From Dehalococcoidia bacterium (lineage in GTDB: Bacteria; Chloroflexota; Dehalococcoidia; Dehalococcoidales; E44-bin46): DNA of 19,734 bases. Within the stretch, counting starts at the first letter, position 1; every line of letters starts with the position of its first letter. A program made the translations under genes and the position numbers. Location: positions 1 through 19,734 of the forward strand of contig DAOWAU010000005.1 of the NCBI GenBank assembly GCA_030634425.1. Direction: 5' to 3'. The notes under the pieces were generated by a model. It was not told where the DNA came from. It saw nothing but the letters and a program-made list of their open reading frames with translations, and did not search any database. Positions 6,760 to 14,622 of the stretch are shown in pieces.

Positions 6760-7707
6760 ATGACTAGTCCTCAGGTTAAAAAGGAAGAAGGGCTAAATCT
6801 GGAGTCAGTCAGCTGGGGTGACCTGACCTGGGTCAACATTGAACACCCGACGGAAAAGGAAACCGAGTACCTGGCACAAAACTACCCCTTCCACCCCCTG
6901 GATTTAGACGACTGCCTCAGCCGGATACAGCGCCCTAAAATAGACGAGTATAAAGACTACCTGTTTTTAGTCTTCCACTTCCCCGTATTCTACAAAGAAG
7001 CACGGGTGACTGCACCCAGCCAGTTATCCATATTTATCGGTCAAAACTACCTGATTACCCTTCATAAAGGGGAGTTTAAGCCGCTAGTAAAGCTGTTCAA
7101 AGAGTGCCAGATTGACGAGGAATCGCGGCAGGAGCATCTCGGTCAAGGCTCTGCCTATCTCCTCTACCGTATAACTGACAGGCTGGTTGACTACTGCCTG
7201 CCAATCTTGAATAAGATTGGCGCCAATATTGAGGATGTTGAAGACAGTATCTTCTCCAACAAAACACGTAGCCAAATTAAGGAAATCTCCATGCTTCGGC
7301 GTGATGTTATCGCCTTTCGCCGCATCATCTGGCCCATGAGGGCTGTTATTGGCAGTCTGGAACGCAGGGCTCGCCGCTTTAGCAAGACCGATTTGGCAGT
7401 TTACTTCGGAGATACGGTTGACCATGTAGATAGGATTTGGGATGGCTTAGACGAACATAAAGAGATAATCGAAGGGCTAAATGATACCCATGATTCACTG
7501 GCTAACAATCGCACCAATGAAATTATGCGAATACTGACTATCGTGGCTACTATCTTCTTCCCCATTACCTTAATCGCCAGTATCTGGGGGATGAACATTC
7601 CGCTACCATTCCAAAAGTCAAGCCAATCCCTCCTCTACATAAGCCTTATTATGGCAGGTATTATTGGTGGTATGCTCTACTTCTTCCATCGTCGGCGCTG
7701 GATTTAG
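6760..7707 (+). CDS. corA: CorA-family magnesium/divalent cation transporter
   Basis: CorA forms a pentameric inner-membrane channel for Mg2+ (also Co2+, Ni2+, or Zn2+ export in some members). The 315-residue protein has the usual length: a cytoplasmic alpha/beta domain (about 1-150), a long helical stalk (about 150-255), then two C-terminal membrane helices. The first ends in the signature GMN (IWGMN, about residues 278-282) and is followed by a short loop, IPLPFQKSS; the second ends in the basic tail FHRRRWI. The ATG has AAGGTG about 9 nt upstream and an extended -10 promoter before it. The next gene starts 2 bp after the stop, implying one transcript. The metal actually carried cannot be told from sequence. 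Confidence 0.93.
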   Translation: MTSPQVKKEEGLNLESVSWGDLTWVNIEHPTEKETEYLAQNYPFHPLDLDDCLSRIQRPKIDEYKDYLFLVFHFPVFYKEARVTAPSQLSIFIGQNYLITLHKGEFKPLVKLFKECQIDEESRQEHLGQGSAYLLYRITDRLVDYCLPILNKIGANIEDVEDSIFSNKTRSQIKEISMLRRDVIAFRRIIWPMRAVIGSLERRARRFSKTDLAVYFGDTVDHVDRIWDGLDEHKEIIEGLNDTHDSLANNRTNEIMRILTIVATIFFPITLIASIWGMNIPLPFQKSSQSLLYISLIMAGIIGGMLYFFHRRRWI

Positions 7708-7709
7708 TA

Positions 7710-8480
7710 ATGAATATCCAATTCCTGGGTGCCCATAATTGCGAATCACAAAGCACAAAGTTCGTCAGTCTGCTAATCGATGACATCCTAGCCATAGATG
7801 CCGGTGGGCTTACCTCCAGTTTATCCTTTGAGGCACAGCAAAAACTCAAGGCAATCTTGCTCACCCACCACCATTACGACCATATTAGAGATATCCCCGC
7901 TCTGGGCATAAACTTTTATCTTCACCACGCCACTATCAATATCTACTCTATACAACCGGTATACGATGCCCTTACCGCTCACCTGCTAAATGGCGAGCTT
8001 TATCCTAACTTCCTGGAAAAGCCGGAACAGAACCCAACAATTAAGTTCACCATAATAGAACCATACCGGAGTAAGCAGATTGAAGGCTACAGTATCCTAG
8101 CCACCGAAGCAAATCACTCCGTCCCCACCGTTGGCTATCAGGTTACCTCCCCGGAGGGTAAAACGGTATTTTATACCGGGGATACCGGGCCGGGTTTAGC
8201 TGACTGCTGGAAGTATGTATCACCCCAACTGCTCATCACCGAGATTATTGGATCGAATAGGTATGAAGAAGAGGCTAAAAGGACAGGGCACCTTACTCCC
8301 AGTCTGCTCAAGCAGGAGCTAGTCACCTTCCAGGAGGTTAAGGACTACCTGCCCCAGGTAGTCCTGGTTCACATGACCCCCACCCTAGAGGAGGAGATAA
8401 AGGCTGAATTAGCCGTAGTGACCAAAGCCCTAAATAGCCCCATCACCTTAGCCCGTGAGGGGATGCAACTTAACCTATAA
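7710..8480 (+). CDS. Metallo-beta-lactamase-fold hydrolase (RNase Z / class II phosphodiesterase-like)
   Basis: A 256-residue metal-dependent hydrolase of the metallo-beta-lactamase fold. The di-metal site is complete: THHHYDH (residues 52-58, giving HxHxDH), His136 in NHSVPT, Asp158 in YTGDTGPG, and a late His in GHLT (194) or VHMTP (221). The TGDTGPG and HMTP blocks resemble phosphodiesterase- or RNase Z-like members rather than beta-lactamases, but the specific substrate is not evident. It starts 2 bp after corA with little ribosome binding site, so translation is probably coupled. A cyclic-nucleotide phosphodiesterase role is possible and would be interesting given the CNMP-domain protein at 14085, but they are 5.6 kb apart. 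Confidence 0.85.
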   Translation: MNIQFLGAHNCESQSTKFVSLLIDDILAIDAGGLTSSLSFEAQQKLKAILLTHHHYDHIRDIPALGINFYLHHATINIYSIQPVYDALTAHLLNGELYPNFLEKPEQNPTIKFTIIEPYRSKQIEGYSILATEANHSVPTVGYQVTSPEGKTVFYTGDTGPGLADCWKYVSPQLLITEIIGSNRYEEEAKRTGHLTPSLLKQELVTFQEVKDYLPQVVLVHMTPTLEEEIKAELAVVTKALNSPITLAREGMQLNL

Positions 8481-8535
8481 AAAATAGCCCACCAACAAGC
8501 GATAAGGGAAATGGGAGGGGTGAGGGCGATAAGCG

Positions 8536-9021
8536 ATGTGGAAATTTATAGTGGACACTAATGTGGGCAAGCTGGCTAAGTGGCTGAGGATAATGGGATA
8601 TGACACCCTGTTCTTTAATGGCAGTAATGATTCCCGTATGGTAGCCATTGCTCTGGCTGAGGGAAGGGTAATACTCACCAAAGATACGCAGATTATGAAA
8701 AGAGGAGTAATAACCAGGGGGCAGCTCAAGGCTATCCTTATCCAGAGCGACCAACCTGAGCAGCAGATGCAACAGGTAGTAGATAACCTCCACCTAGATT
8801 GCCAGTTTAAGCCGTTTTCTGTCTGTTTAGAATGCAACCAACCCCTTGTAGAGAAGGATAAGGAACAGGTGAAAGACCTGGTGCCACCCTTTGTTTTTAA
8901 GACACAAAATCAATTTATGGAGTGTCCCAGTTGCCACCGCATCTACTGGAGAGGAACTCACTGGCAGAGGATGAGGGAAAAGCTGAGTAAATTTGGCAAA
9001 CATCCCCCAAACAACAGTTAA
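8536..9021 (+). CDS. Mut7-C family PIN-like RNase domain protein with zinc ribbon
   Basis: The 161-residue protein matches the Mut7-C (DUF82) family, named after the C-terminal domain of the nematode exonuclease Mut-7 and predicted to be a PIN-fold RNase. Acidic residues of the PIN core appear in FIVDTNVGKLAKWLRIMGYDT (Asp7, Asp23) and ILTKDTQ (Asp50). The C-terminal third holds a zinc ribbon: CLEC (97-100) and CPSC (130-133), followed by RIYWRGTHW. Both halves are in the family's usual order and length. It follows the metallo-hydrolase gene by 55 bp on the same strand; GAGGG lies about 9 nt before the ATG. The biological RNA target is unknown to me. Confidence 0.88.
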   Translation: MWKFIVDTNVGKLAKWLRIMGYDTLFFNGSNDSRMVAIALAEGRVILTKDTQIMKRGVITRGQLKAILIQSDQPEQQMQQVVDNLHLDCQFKPFSVCLECNQPLVEKDKEQVKDLVPPFVFKTQNQFMECPSCHRIYWRGTHWQRMREKLSKFGKHPPNNS

Positions 9022-9080
9022 CCAAATAAACCTGCCCCGTTTTAACTATGCGTATTTCACATTATGTCAAACAAAGAAGG

Positions 9081-9109
9081 TTGACCTCCGCCCAGAGTAT
9101 TGCTACACT
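9081..9109 (+). promoter_or_regulatory. Predicted promoter of coaX-coaBC-valS
   Basis: TTGACC (9081-9086) and TACACT (9104-9109) are exactly 17 bp apart with TGC before the -10. Transcription would start near 9116. This overlaps the upstream in-frame start at 9100 and so supports the ATG at 9142 as the coaX start. Confidence 0.7.
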
Positions 9110-9141
9110 TCAAGCGGCGAGTGAAGACAGATAGGGATGTT

Positions 9142-9912
9142 ATGCTGTTAGCTATTGATATTGGGAATACCGATACCACTTTAGGCCTTTTTGAAGACGA
9201 GGAGCTTCACGCTACCTGGCATATGGCTACCAGTATTCACCGTATGGCAGATGAGTATGCCGCCATATTGCTTAATCTGCTACGCCACCAAGGTATAGAC
9301 ACCTCTGCCGTTAAACAGGTGGCTCTGTGCAGCGTCGTCCCGCCACTAATAGCCACTTATAGAGAATTATTTCAGCGATACTTCCACATCTCGCCACTGG
9401 TAGTAGGAGCCGGGGTCAAGACCGGGGTAAGCATCCGCATGGACAACCCCAGAGAGGTGGGCACTGACCGCATTGTCAACGCCACCGCTGCCCACCACCT
9501 CTACGGTGGTCCGGTAATCATTACCGACCTGGGAACAGCCACTACCTTTGATGCGGTATCCAAAGAAGGCGATTACCTGGGAGGGGCTATTGCCCCAGGC
9601 ATAGATAGCGCCGCCGAGTCTCTGTTTATACAAGCAGCCATGTTACCCCGAGTGGAATTAGTCCGTCCTAAACATGCTATTGGCACCAGCACCATTGCTG
9701 CCATGCAATCAGGGATTCTCTTCGGCTATGCAGGGCTTATTGAAGGCATGGTGGCTCGCATCCAGAAAGAGCTGGGAGGAAAGGCGAAGGTAGTAGCTAC
9801 CGGGGGCTGGGCAGAACTTATAGCTAAAGAAACGCCAGTAATCGATGTGGTAAACCCCAATCTGGCACTGATTGGATTGAGGCTCATCTATCTGATGAAT
9901 AAGACTGAATAA
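9142..9912 (+). CDS. coaX: Type III pantothenate kinase
   Basis: CoaX phosphorylates pantothenate with ATP, the first step of coenzyme A synthesis; the type III enzyme is not inhibited by CoA and needs a monovalent cation. From ATG 9142 the protein has 256 residues, the usual length. It opens with MLLAIDIGNTDTTLGLF (phosphate-binding Asp6), then NPREVGTDR (102-110, with the catalytic Asp109), DLGTATTFD (129-137) and GGAIAPG (148-154). The upstream alternative at 9100 adds 14 unconserved residues and overlaps the promoter. AGGG lies 8 nt before the ATG. Its stop is 1 bp before coaBC, so two CoA enzymes are made together. Confidence 0.96.
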   Translation: MLLAIDIGNTDTTLGLFEDEELHATWHMATSIHRMADEYAAILLNLLRHQGIDTSAVKQVALCSVVPPLIATYRELFQRYFHISPLVVGAGVKTGVSIRMDNPREVGTDRIVNATAAHHLYGGPVIITDLGTATTFDAVSKEGDYLGGAIAPGIDSAAESLFIQAAMLPRVELVRPKHAIGTSTIAAMQSGILFGYAGLIEGMVARIQKELGGKAKVVATGGWAELIAKETPVIDVVNPNLALIGLRLIYLMNKTE

Positions 9913-9913
9913 A

Positions 9914-11119
9914 ATGACAACTATACTAGCTAACAAGACAGTGATACTGGGGATAACCGGGAGTGTGGCAGCCTATAAGGCAGCTGACATCGCCAGCAAA
10001 TTAACTCAAGCTGGAGCTAAGGTTGAGGTAGTGATGACCGAGGCAGCTACCAAGTTCATAGCCCCATTAACCCTCCGCAGCATTACTGGCCGACCGGTGG
10101 TAACTGATATGTTTGAGTTAGCCTCTGAGTTCAGCATTGAGCATGTCGCCCTGGCTGAGGCGGCCGATATAGTGGTTATCGCTCCGGCCACAGCCTGCGT
10201 TATCGCCAAGCTGGCAAACGGTATCTCCGACGATGAGCTTACCTGCACCGTGCTGGCTACTGAGGCACCGGTTATTGTCGCCCCAGCCATGCATGCCAGT
10301 ATGCTCCACAACCCAATCACTCAACAAAACCTGACCAAGCTTAAAGCCAGAGGCTTTACTATTGTTGGCCCTGAGTACGGCTGGTTAGCCTCAGGTGAGG
10401 TAGGCTTGGGACGTCTGTCAGAGACTGACAAAATCATAGACACCATCGGCCAAGTATTGAGCCGACGCAAAGACCTGGCAGGTAAACGCATCGTAGTTAC
10501 TGCTGGCGGCACCCAGGAACCTATTGACCCCGCCCGCCACATTGGAAATCGTTCCTCAGGCAAAATGGGTTACGCTCTGGCTGAAGCAGCCAGAGATAGA
10601 GGAGCTGAGGTCAGGCTAATCGCCGCCCCCACCCTCCTCCCGGAACCAGCAGGCGTAGAAACCGCCCATATAAGGACCACTGCCGAGATGAAGGGGGCAG
10701 TAGCCAGAGCAGTAGCCAAGGCCGATGCCCTAATTATGGCGGCTGCGGTAACCGACTACCAGCCGAAAAGCGCAGCCAAAACCAAGCTCAAGAAGAAAAG
10801 CCCTGCCCTGACCCTGGAGCTAATCAGGACGCCGGATATCCTGTCCGAGGTAAAGGGCAAATTCCTCAAGGTCGGCTTTGCCGCCGAAAGCGAGAATATA
10901 GTAGCCAACGCCAAACAAAAGCTGAAGGGGAAAAAACTTGACCTCATCGTGGCCAATGACATCACCGATGCCTCAAGCGGCTTTGGCACCGATACCAATA
11001 AGGTAACCCTGATAGACAAACAGGGCAACGTAGAAGACCTGCCCCTGCTCACCAAAAGAGAGGTAGCGGATAGAATACTGAGCAAGGTGGTGAGGCTGCT
11101 GTCTGTAAAGGGGAGTTGA
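9914..11119 (+). CDS. coaBC: Bifunctional phosphopantothenoylcysteine decarboxylase / phosphopantothenate-cysteine ligase
   Basis: The protein joins cysteine to 4'-phosphopantothenate (CoaB) and then decarboxylates the product to 4'-phosphopantetheine (CoaC, FMN-dependent). The 401 residues have the normal two-domain layout. CoaC: GITGSVAAYKA (13-23), His77 in IEHVALA, APAT (90-93), APAMHASM (123-130) and the substrate flap ASGEVGLGR (159-167). CoaB, from about residue 190: VTAGGTQEPIDPAR, NRSSGKMG (212-219), AAAVTDY (277-283) and the Lys-rich KTKLKKK. Two differences from E. coli Dfp: His replaces Asn in the PAMN motif, and Ser replaces Cys in the flap. It begins 1 bp after coaX and is probably translationally coupled. 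Confidence 0.96.
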   Translation: MTTILANKTVILGITGSVAAYKAADIASKLTQAGAKVEVVMTEAATKFIAPLTLRSITGRPVVTDMFELASEFSIEHVALAEAADIVVIAPATACVIAKLANGISDDELTCTVLATEAPVIVAPAMHASMLHNPITQQNLTKLKARGFTIVGPEYGWLASGEVGLGRLSETDKIIDTIGQVLSRRKDLAGKRIVVTAGGTQEPIDPARHIGNRSSGKMGYALAEAARDRGAEVRLIAAPTLLPEPAGVETAHIRTTAEMKGAVARAVAKADALIMAAAVTDYQPKSAAKTKLKKKSPALTLELIRTPDILSEVKGKFLKVGFAAESENIVANAKQKLKGKKLDLIVANDITDASSGFGTDTNKVTLIDKQGNVEDLPLLTKREVADRILSKVVRLLSVKGS

Positions 11120-11164
11120 GAGAAGATGGGATGGGCTCGCTAAGCAATTCCTGGAAAGGCAACC

Positions 11165-13873
11165 ATGACTGAATCATCTAACGCTGAATATGACATGCCC
11201 AAGGCCTATGAGCCGGGGAAGGTTGAACAAAATTGGTACAAATTCTGGATGAAGAAGGGCTACTTCGCCCCCAGGATAGACCATAAAAAGAAACCCTTCG
11301 TTATCATTATGCCACCGCCCAATGTCACCGGTGAGCTTCACATCGGGCATGCCCTAACCGCCACCTTAGAGGATATTATGACCCGCTGGCGCCGAATGCA
11401 GGGTGAGCCGACATTATGGCTTCCCGGCTTTGACCATGCTGGTATCGCTACTCAGGTGGTGATGGAGCAGATGTTGGCTGAAGAAGGGGTGGACCGCCAC
11501 CAGCTGGGCAGAGAGAAGTTCCTGGAGAGAATGAGAAACTGGGCAGACACATGCCACCAGACTATCGCCGAGCAACACCAAAGGCTGGGGGCTTCCTGCG
11601 ACTGGAGTCGGGAGAAGTTCACCCTGGATGAAGGACCGAGCCGAGCAGTCCGGACCACCTTTGTCCGTCTCTATAACAAAGGCCTAATCTACCGGGGGGA
11701 ACGGATAATAAACTGGTGCCCCCGCTGTGCCACCGCCCTCTCCGACCTTGAGGTGGAGCACAAAGAGGTAAACGGGCACCTATACTACGTCCGCTACCCC
11801 ATGACTGAAGGCGACAAGGACTTTATCACCGTAGCTACCACTCGACCGGAGACAATACTAGGTGATACCGCCGTAGCGGTAAGCCCCGAAGACAAACGGT
11901 TCAAGGCTATGAGAGGTAAAAAGGTCGTCCTCCCCATACTGAACAGGGTGATACCCATCCTGGCTGATGAGGCTGTTGACCCCGAGTTTGGCACCGGGGC
12001 GGTTAAAATCACCCCGGCTCATGACCCGGTGGACTTTGAAGTAGCCCAGCGTCAGGGACTGCCTCTGGTAAACATACTGAACCGGGATGCTACCATGAAT
12101 GAAAATGCCGGACCCTATGTCGGACTCGACCGATTCTCCTGCCGCGAGGCGATACTATCCGACTTAGACCGGGACGGGCTTCTGGTGAAAACCGAGGATT
12201 ACGTTCACTCGGTGGGCTACTGCGAGCGCTGCCAGACGGTTATTGAGCCCATAGCCAGCAAACAATGGTTTATCAAGACAAAACCCTTAGCCCAACCGGC
12301 TATCGAAGCTGTTACCGATGGGCGCATTGAGATTATCCCTGAGCGCTTTAACAAGGTCTATCTCAACTGGATGGAGAACATTCGCGATTGGTGCATCAGC
12401 CGCCAGTTATGGTGGGGGCACCGAATTCCAGTATGGTACTGTCGGGACTGCGATGAGCTAACAGTAACTATGGAAGACCCCAAGTCCTGTGGTCACTGCG
12501 GCTCAGCCAATATAGAACAGGACCCGGATGTTCTTGACACCTGGTTTAGCTCAGCGCTATGGACTCACTCCACTCTGGGCTGGCCCGATGATACCGAGGA
12601 TTTAGGCTACTTCTACCCCACCACGGTGATGGAAACCGGTTATGACATCCTCTTCTTCTGGGTAGCCAGAATGATTATGATGGGTCTGGAGAATACCGGT
12701 GACATCCCCTTCCGCACTGTCTACCTCCATGGTCTGGTGCGCGATGAGAAGGGAGAGAAGATGAGCAAGGTCAGGGGTAATGTGCTCAATCCGGTTGACA
12801 CCCTGGAGAAATATGGCACTGATGCCCTGCGCTTCGCTCTATCCACAGGCACATCACCGGGGAATGACATTAAGCTAACCCCAGCCAAGCTGGAAGCAGG
12901 ACGCAACTTTGCCAACAAGCTATGGAACGCCGCCCGATTTATCATCAGAAGCCTCCCAGCCCAAGAAGAGTTCGCAGCAGCTTGGAATGAGTATTATAAA
13001 CTCTCACCAGAGAAACTTCCGACAGAGGACCGCTGGATTCTAAGTCGGTTGAGCAAAACCATATCAACTGTAACCGGTCTTATGGAAGACTCCCATTTTG
13101 GGGAAGCCCAGAGGCAAATTCACGATTTCCTGTGGGGTGAATTCTGCGACTGGTATATTGAAATAGCCAAGATTCGTCTTCGCCCTGCGGATAAGGGGAC
13201 AGTATCACCTCTGCCCCCGCTGGTCTATATCCTAGAGACCTCGCTGCGTCTGTTACACCCCTTTATGCCCTTCATCACTGAAGAGCTGTGGCAAAAGCTG
13301 AAAAAGCACCTGCCTGAGCAAGGGGCTGAATCGATAATGGTCACCCCCTACCCTGAGGCTAGAGGGATAGCCACTGACCCAGAAGCGGAGCGAGTTATGG
13401 AATCTATCATAGAGATAATCCACTCCATCCGTAATGCCCGTGCTCAATACAAAGTGGAGAGGACGAAGTGGATTGAAGCCCAAATCTATGGCGGCAAGCT
13501 TACCCCAGCCATCACCCCCTATTCCCAAACTATCCAGACCTTGGCCAGGGCAAAACCGCTTACCTTCCTTGATAGCAGACAGAAAAGTGAGCAAAGGGAA
13601 AACGCCCTGGTACTAGTGCTCAAAGAGACCGAGGTCGTCATACCTATGGAGAGCATGGTCGACCTGGAGGCTGAGAAGAAACGACTAAAGGAAGAGATAG
13701 AACAAATCCAGGCTGAGGTAGCCCGACTTGAAGCCAGGCTCAAGGACAGAGCCTTTCTCACCAAGGCACCGGCAGCTGTTGTGGATAAAGAACAGGATAG
13801 ACTGGCTACAAGAAGGGACAAACTGGAGAGGCTCAAAGAGCAGCTTACTGAATATCAAACTGATTCCAAGTAA
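11165..13873 (+). CDS. valS: Valine-tRNA ligase
   Basis: ValRS charges tRNA-Val and edits mischarged threonine. The 902-residue protein is a full-length class Ia synthetase. The signature HIGH is at 59-62 (PPPNVTGELHIGHA). KMSKS appears as KMSKV at 532-536, followed by RGNV. The editing (CP1) domain is in between, with TTRPETILGDTAVAV. Two Cys pairs are seen, CPRC and later CRDC/CGHC, the latter a likely zinc site. The C-terminus (about 832-899) is the coiled-coil arm typical of ValRS (LEAEKKRLKEEIEQIQAEV). The ATG lies 45 bp after coaBC with AAAGG upstream. The leader is short and shows no T-box, so expression probably follows the coaX promoter. Confidence 0.98.
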   Translation: MTESSNAEYDMPKAYEPGKVEQNWYKFWMKKGYFAPRIDHKKKPFVIIMPPPNVTGELHIGHALTATLEDIMTRWRRMQGEPTLWLPGFDHAGIATQVVMEQMLAEEGVDRHQLGREKFLERMRNWADTCHQTIAEQHQRLGASCDWSREKFTLDEGPSRAVRTTFVRLYNKGLIYRGERIINWCPRCATALSDLEVEHKEVNGHLYYVRYPMTEGDKDFITVATTRPETILGDTAVAVSPEDKRFKAMRGKKVVLPILNRVIPILADEAVDPEFGTGAVKITPAHDPVDFEVAQRQGLPLVNILNRDATMNENAGPYVGLDRFSCREAILSDLDRDGLLVKTEDYVHSVGYCERCQTVIEPIASKQWFIKTKPLAQPAIEAVTDGRIEIIPERFNKVYLNWMENIRDWCISRQLWWGHRIPVWYCRDCDELTVTMEDPKSCGHCGSANIEQDPDVLDTWFSSALWTHSTLGWPDDTEDLGYFYPTTVMETGYDILFFWVARMIMMGLENTGDIPFRTVYLHGLVRDEKGEKMSKVRGNVLNPVDTLEKYGTDALRFALSTGTSPGNDIKLTPAKLEAGRNFANKLWNAARFIIRSLPAQEEFAAAWNEYYKLSPEKLPTEDRWILSRLSKTISTVTGLMEDSHFGEAQRQIHDFLWGEFCDWYIEIAKIRLRPADKGTVSPLPPLVYILETSLRLLHPFMPFITEELWQKLKKHLPEQGAESIMVTPYPEARGIATDPEAERVMESIIEIIHSIRNARAQYKVERTKWIEAQIYGGKLTPAITPYSQTIQTLARAKPLTFLDSRQKSEQRENALVLVLKETEVVIPMESMVDLEAEKKRLKEEIEQIQAEVARLEARLKDRAFLTKAPAAVVDKEQDRLATRRDKLERLKEQLTEYQTDSK

Positions 13874-13903
13874 GCGAGAAACTGAGGGACTTCACCGTTA
13901 AAC

Positions 13904-13931
13904 AGGAACCTCAACGGTTATCGTTGTTCCT
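13904..13931 (+). terminator. Possible terminator hairpin after valS
   Basis: Arms 13904-13909 and 13926-13931 (AGGAAC/GTTCCT) and inner arms 13913-13916 and 13922-13925 (AACG/CGTT) form an interrupted stem with a 5-nt loop, 31 bp after the valS stop. Only three T residues follow, so termination may be weak. Confidence 0.45.
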
Positions 13932-14006
13932 TTGCCTACCTCTGATTATAGCTCCAGCCTGCCCTCTAATGAACATGATTTACCCTTGAATTCCAGGCAG
14001 ACTGGT

Positions 14007-14036
14007 TTGCTTAAGCCTCGGGGATTAGTATATAAT
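14007..14036 (+). promoter_or_regulatory. Predicted promoter of the cyclic-nucleotide-binding-like gene
   Basis: A consensus TATAAT (14031-14036) is preceded after 18 bp by TTGCTT (14007-14012). It lies 48 bp before the ATG at 14085. Unlike the other promoters found here it has no TGn extension. Confidence 0.6.
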
Positions 14037-14084
14037 TATTATTTCGGCAAGCAAGCCATAATATCCATAAAAGGAGGAGAGGGA

Positions 14085-14540
14085 ATGGATAAATTGGAGA
14101 TACTAGAAAGGTCTGACCTGTTCCGCGAGCTAAGCCATGAGCAACTCAGCTTAGTAGAGAAGATGTGTGCTGCTGAAGTATACGAGCCGGGGGCAATTAT
14201 ACACAGGGCGAATACAATTATAGATAAATTATATGTCATTGAAGAGGGCTTGGTGGGGATTATTCTAGAACCAGGCTCACTGTCCCACCGCCAGCTTCAG
14301 GCAGTCTGTAATTTTGAGACCTTTGGCTGGGAAGCTGCTATACCACCACACCTTGCCACTGCCACAGCTAAGGCTATAGAAAAAACAAAGGTATTAGCTT
14401 TTAATGGGCATGACCTAGTCAATTTGCTTTCTACCAATCCCAAGGGGGGCTGTGTGGTATATCAAGGAGTAGCTAGAGTGGTCGCCCATAGACTACATGC
14501 GGCATATATGCAATGCCTGGGTGTTACGGCACAAGACTAA
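14085..14540 (+). CDS. Stand-alone cyclic-nucleotide-binding-domain-like protein
   Basis: The 151-residue product looks like the sensor half of a CRP/FNR-type regulator without the DNA-binding helix-turn-helix. LFRELSHEQLSLVE is the usual opening helix, followed by EPGAIIHRANTIIDKLYVIEEGLVGII, the start of the CNMP beta-roll. The phosphate-binding cassette region (FGWEAAIPPHLATATAKA, about residues 80-97) keeps FG and E-x-A but lacks the Arg that binds the cyclic phosphate in CRP. A classical cAMP sensor is therefore doubtful; another ligand or a purely structural role is possible. The start at 14085 is chosen because AAAGGAGGAGAGGG lies directly upstream; the longer frame from 13932 crosses the promoter. 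acsA follows 82 bp downstream on the same strand, so it may respond to or modulate acetate metabolism. Confidence 0.78.
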   Translation: MDKLEILERSDLFRELSHEQLSLVEKMCAAEVYEPGAIIHRANTIIDKLYVIEEGLVGIILEPGSLSHRQLQAVCNFETFGWEAAIPPHLATATAKAIEKTKVLAFNGHDLVNLLSTNPKGGCVVYQGVARVVAHRLHAAYMQCLGVTAQD

Positions 14541-14622
14541 CCAATGGAAAGCCAGTGAAAACATAGCTCACCGCAATTGGGGCAAAAGGGCATGCATAGA
14601 TGGAGAGTAAAGGAGTTCGGAG

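Noticed and set aside
8499..8533. Direct repeat GCGATAAG (8499-8506 and 8526-8533) before the Mut7-C gene
   Set aside because: Only 8 bp, two copies, no palindrome and no known site; likely chance.
8470..8837. Two overlapping minus-strand frames opposite the Mut7-C gene
   Set aside because: The plus-strand Mut7-C protein is a recognisable family covering the same DNA; the antisense peptides show no domain.
13932..14084. N-terminal extension of the cyclic-nucleotide-binding-like protein
   Set aside because: It crosses the predicted TATAAT promoter and is Ser/Pro-rich without similarity, while ATG 14085 has a near-perfect ribosome binding site.
14537..14593. Antisense 18-codon frame with a zinc-ribbon-like peptide (MPFCPNCGELCFHW)
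   Set aside because: It looks like the start of a zinc-ribbon protein but is only 18 codons, lies opposite the acsA leader and shows no ribosome binding site; more likely chance or a remnant.
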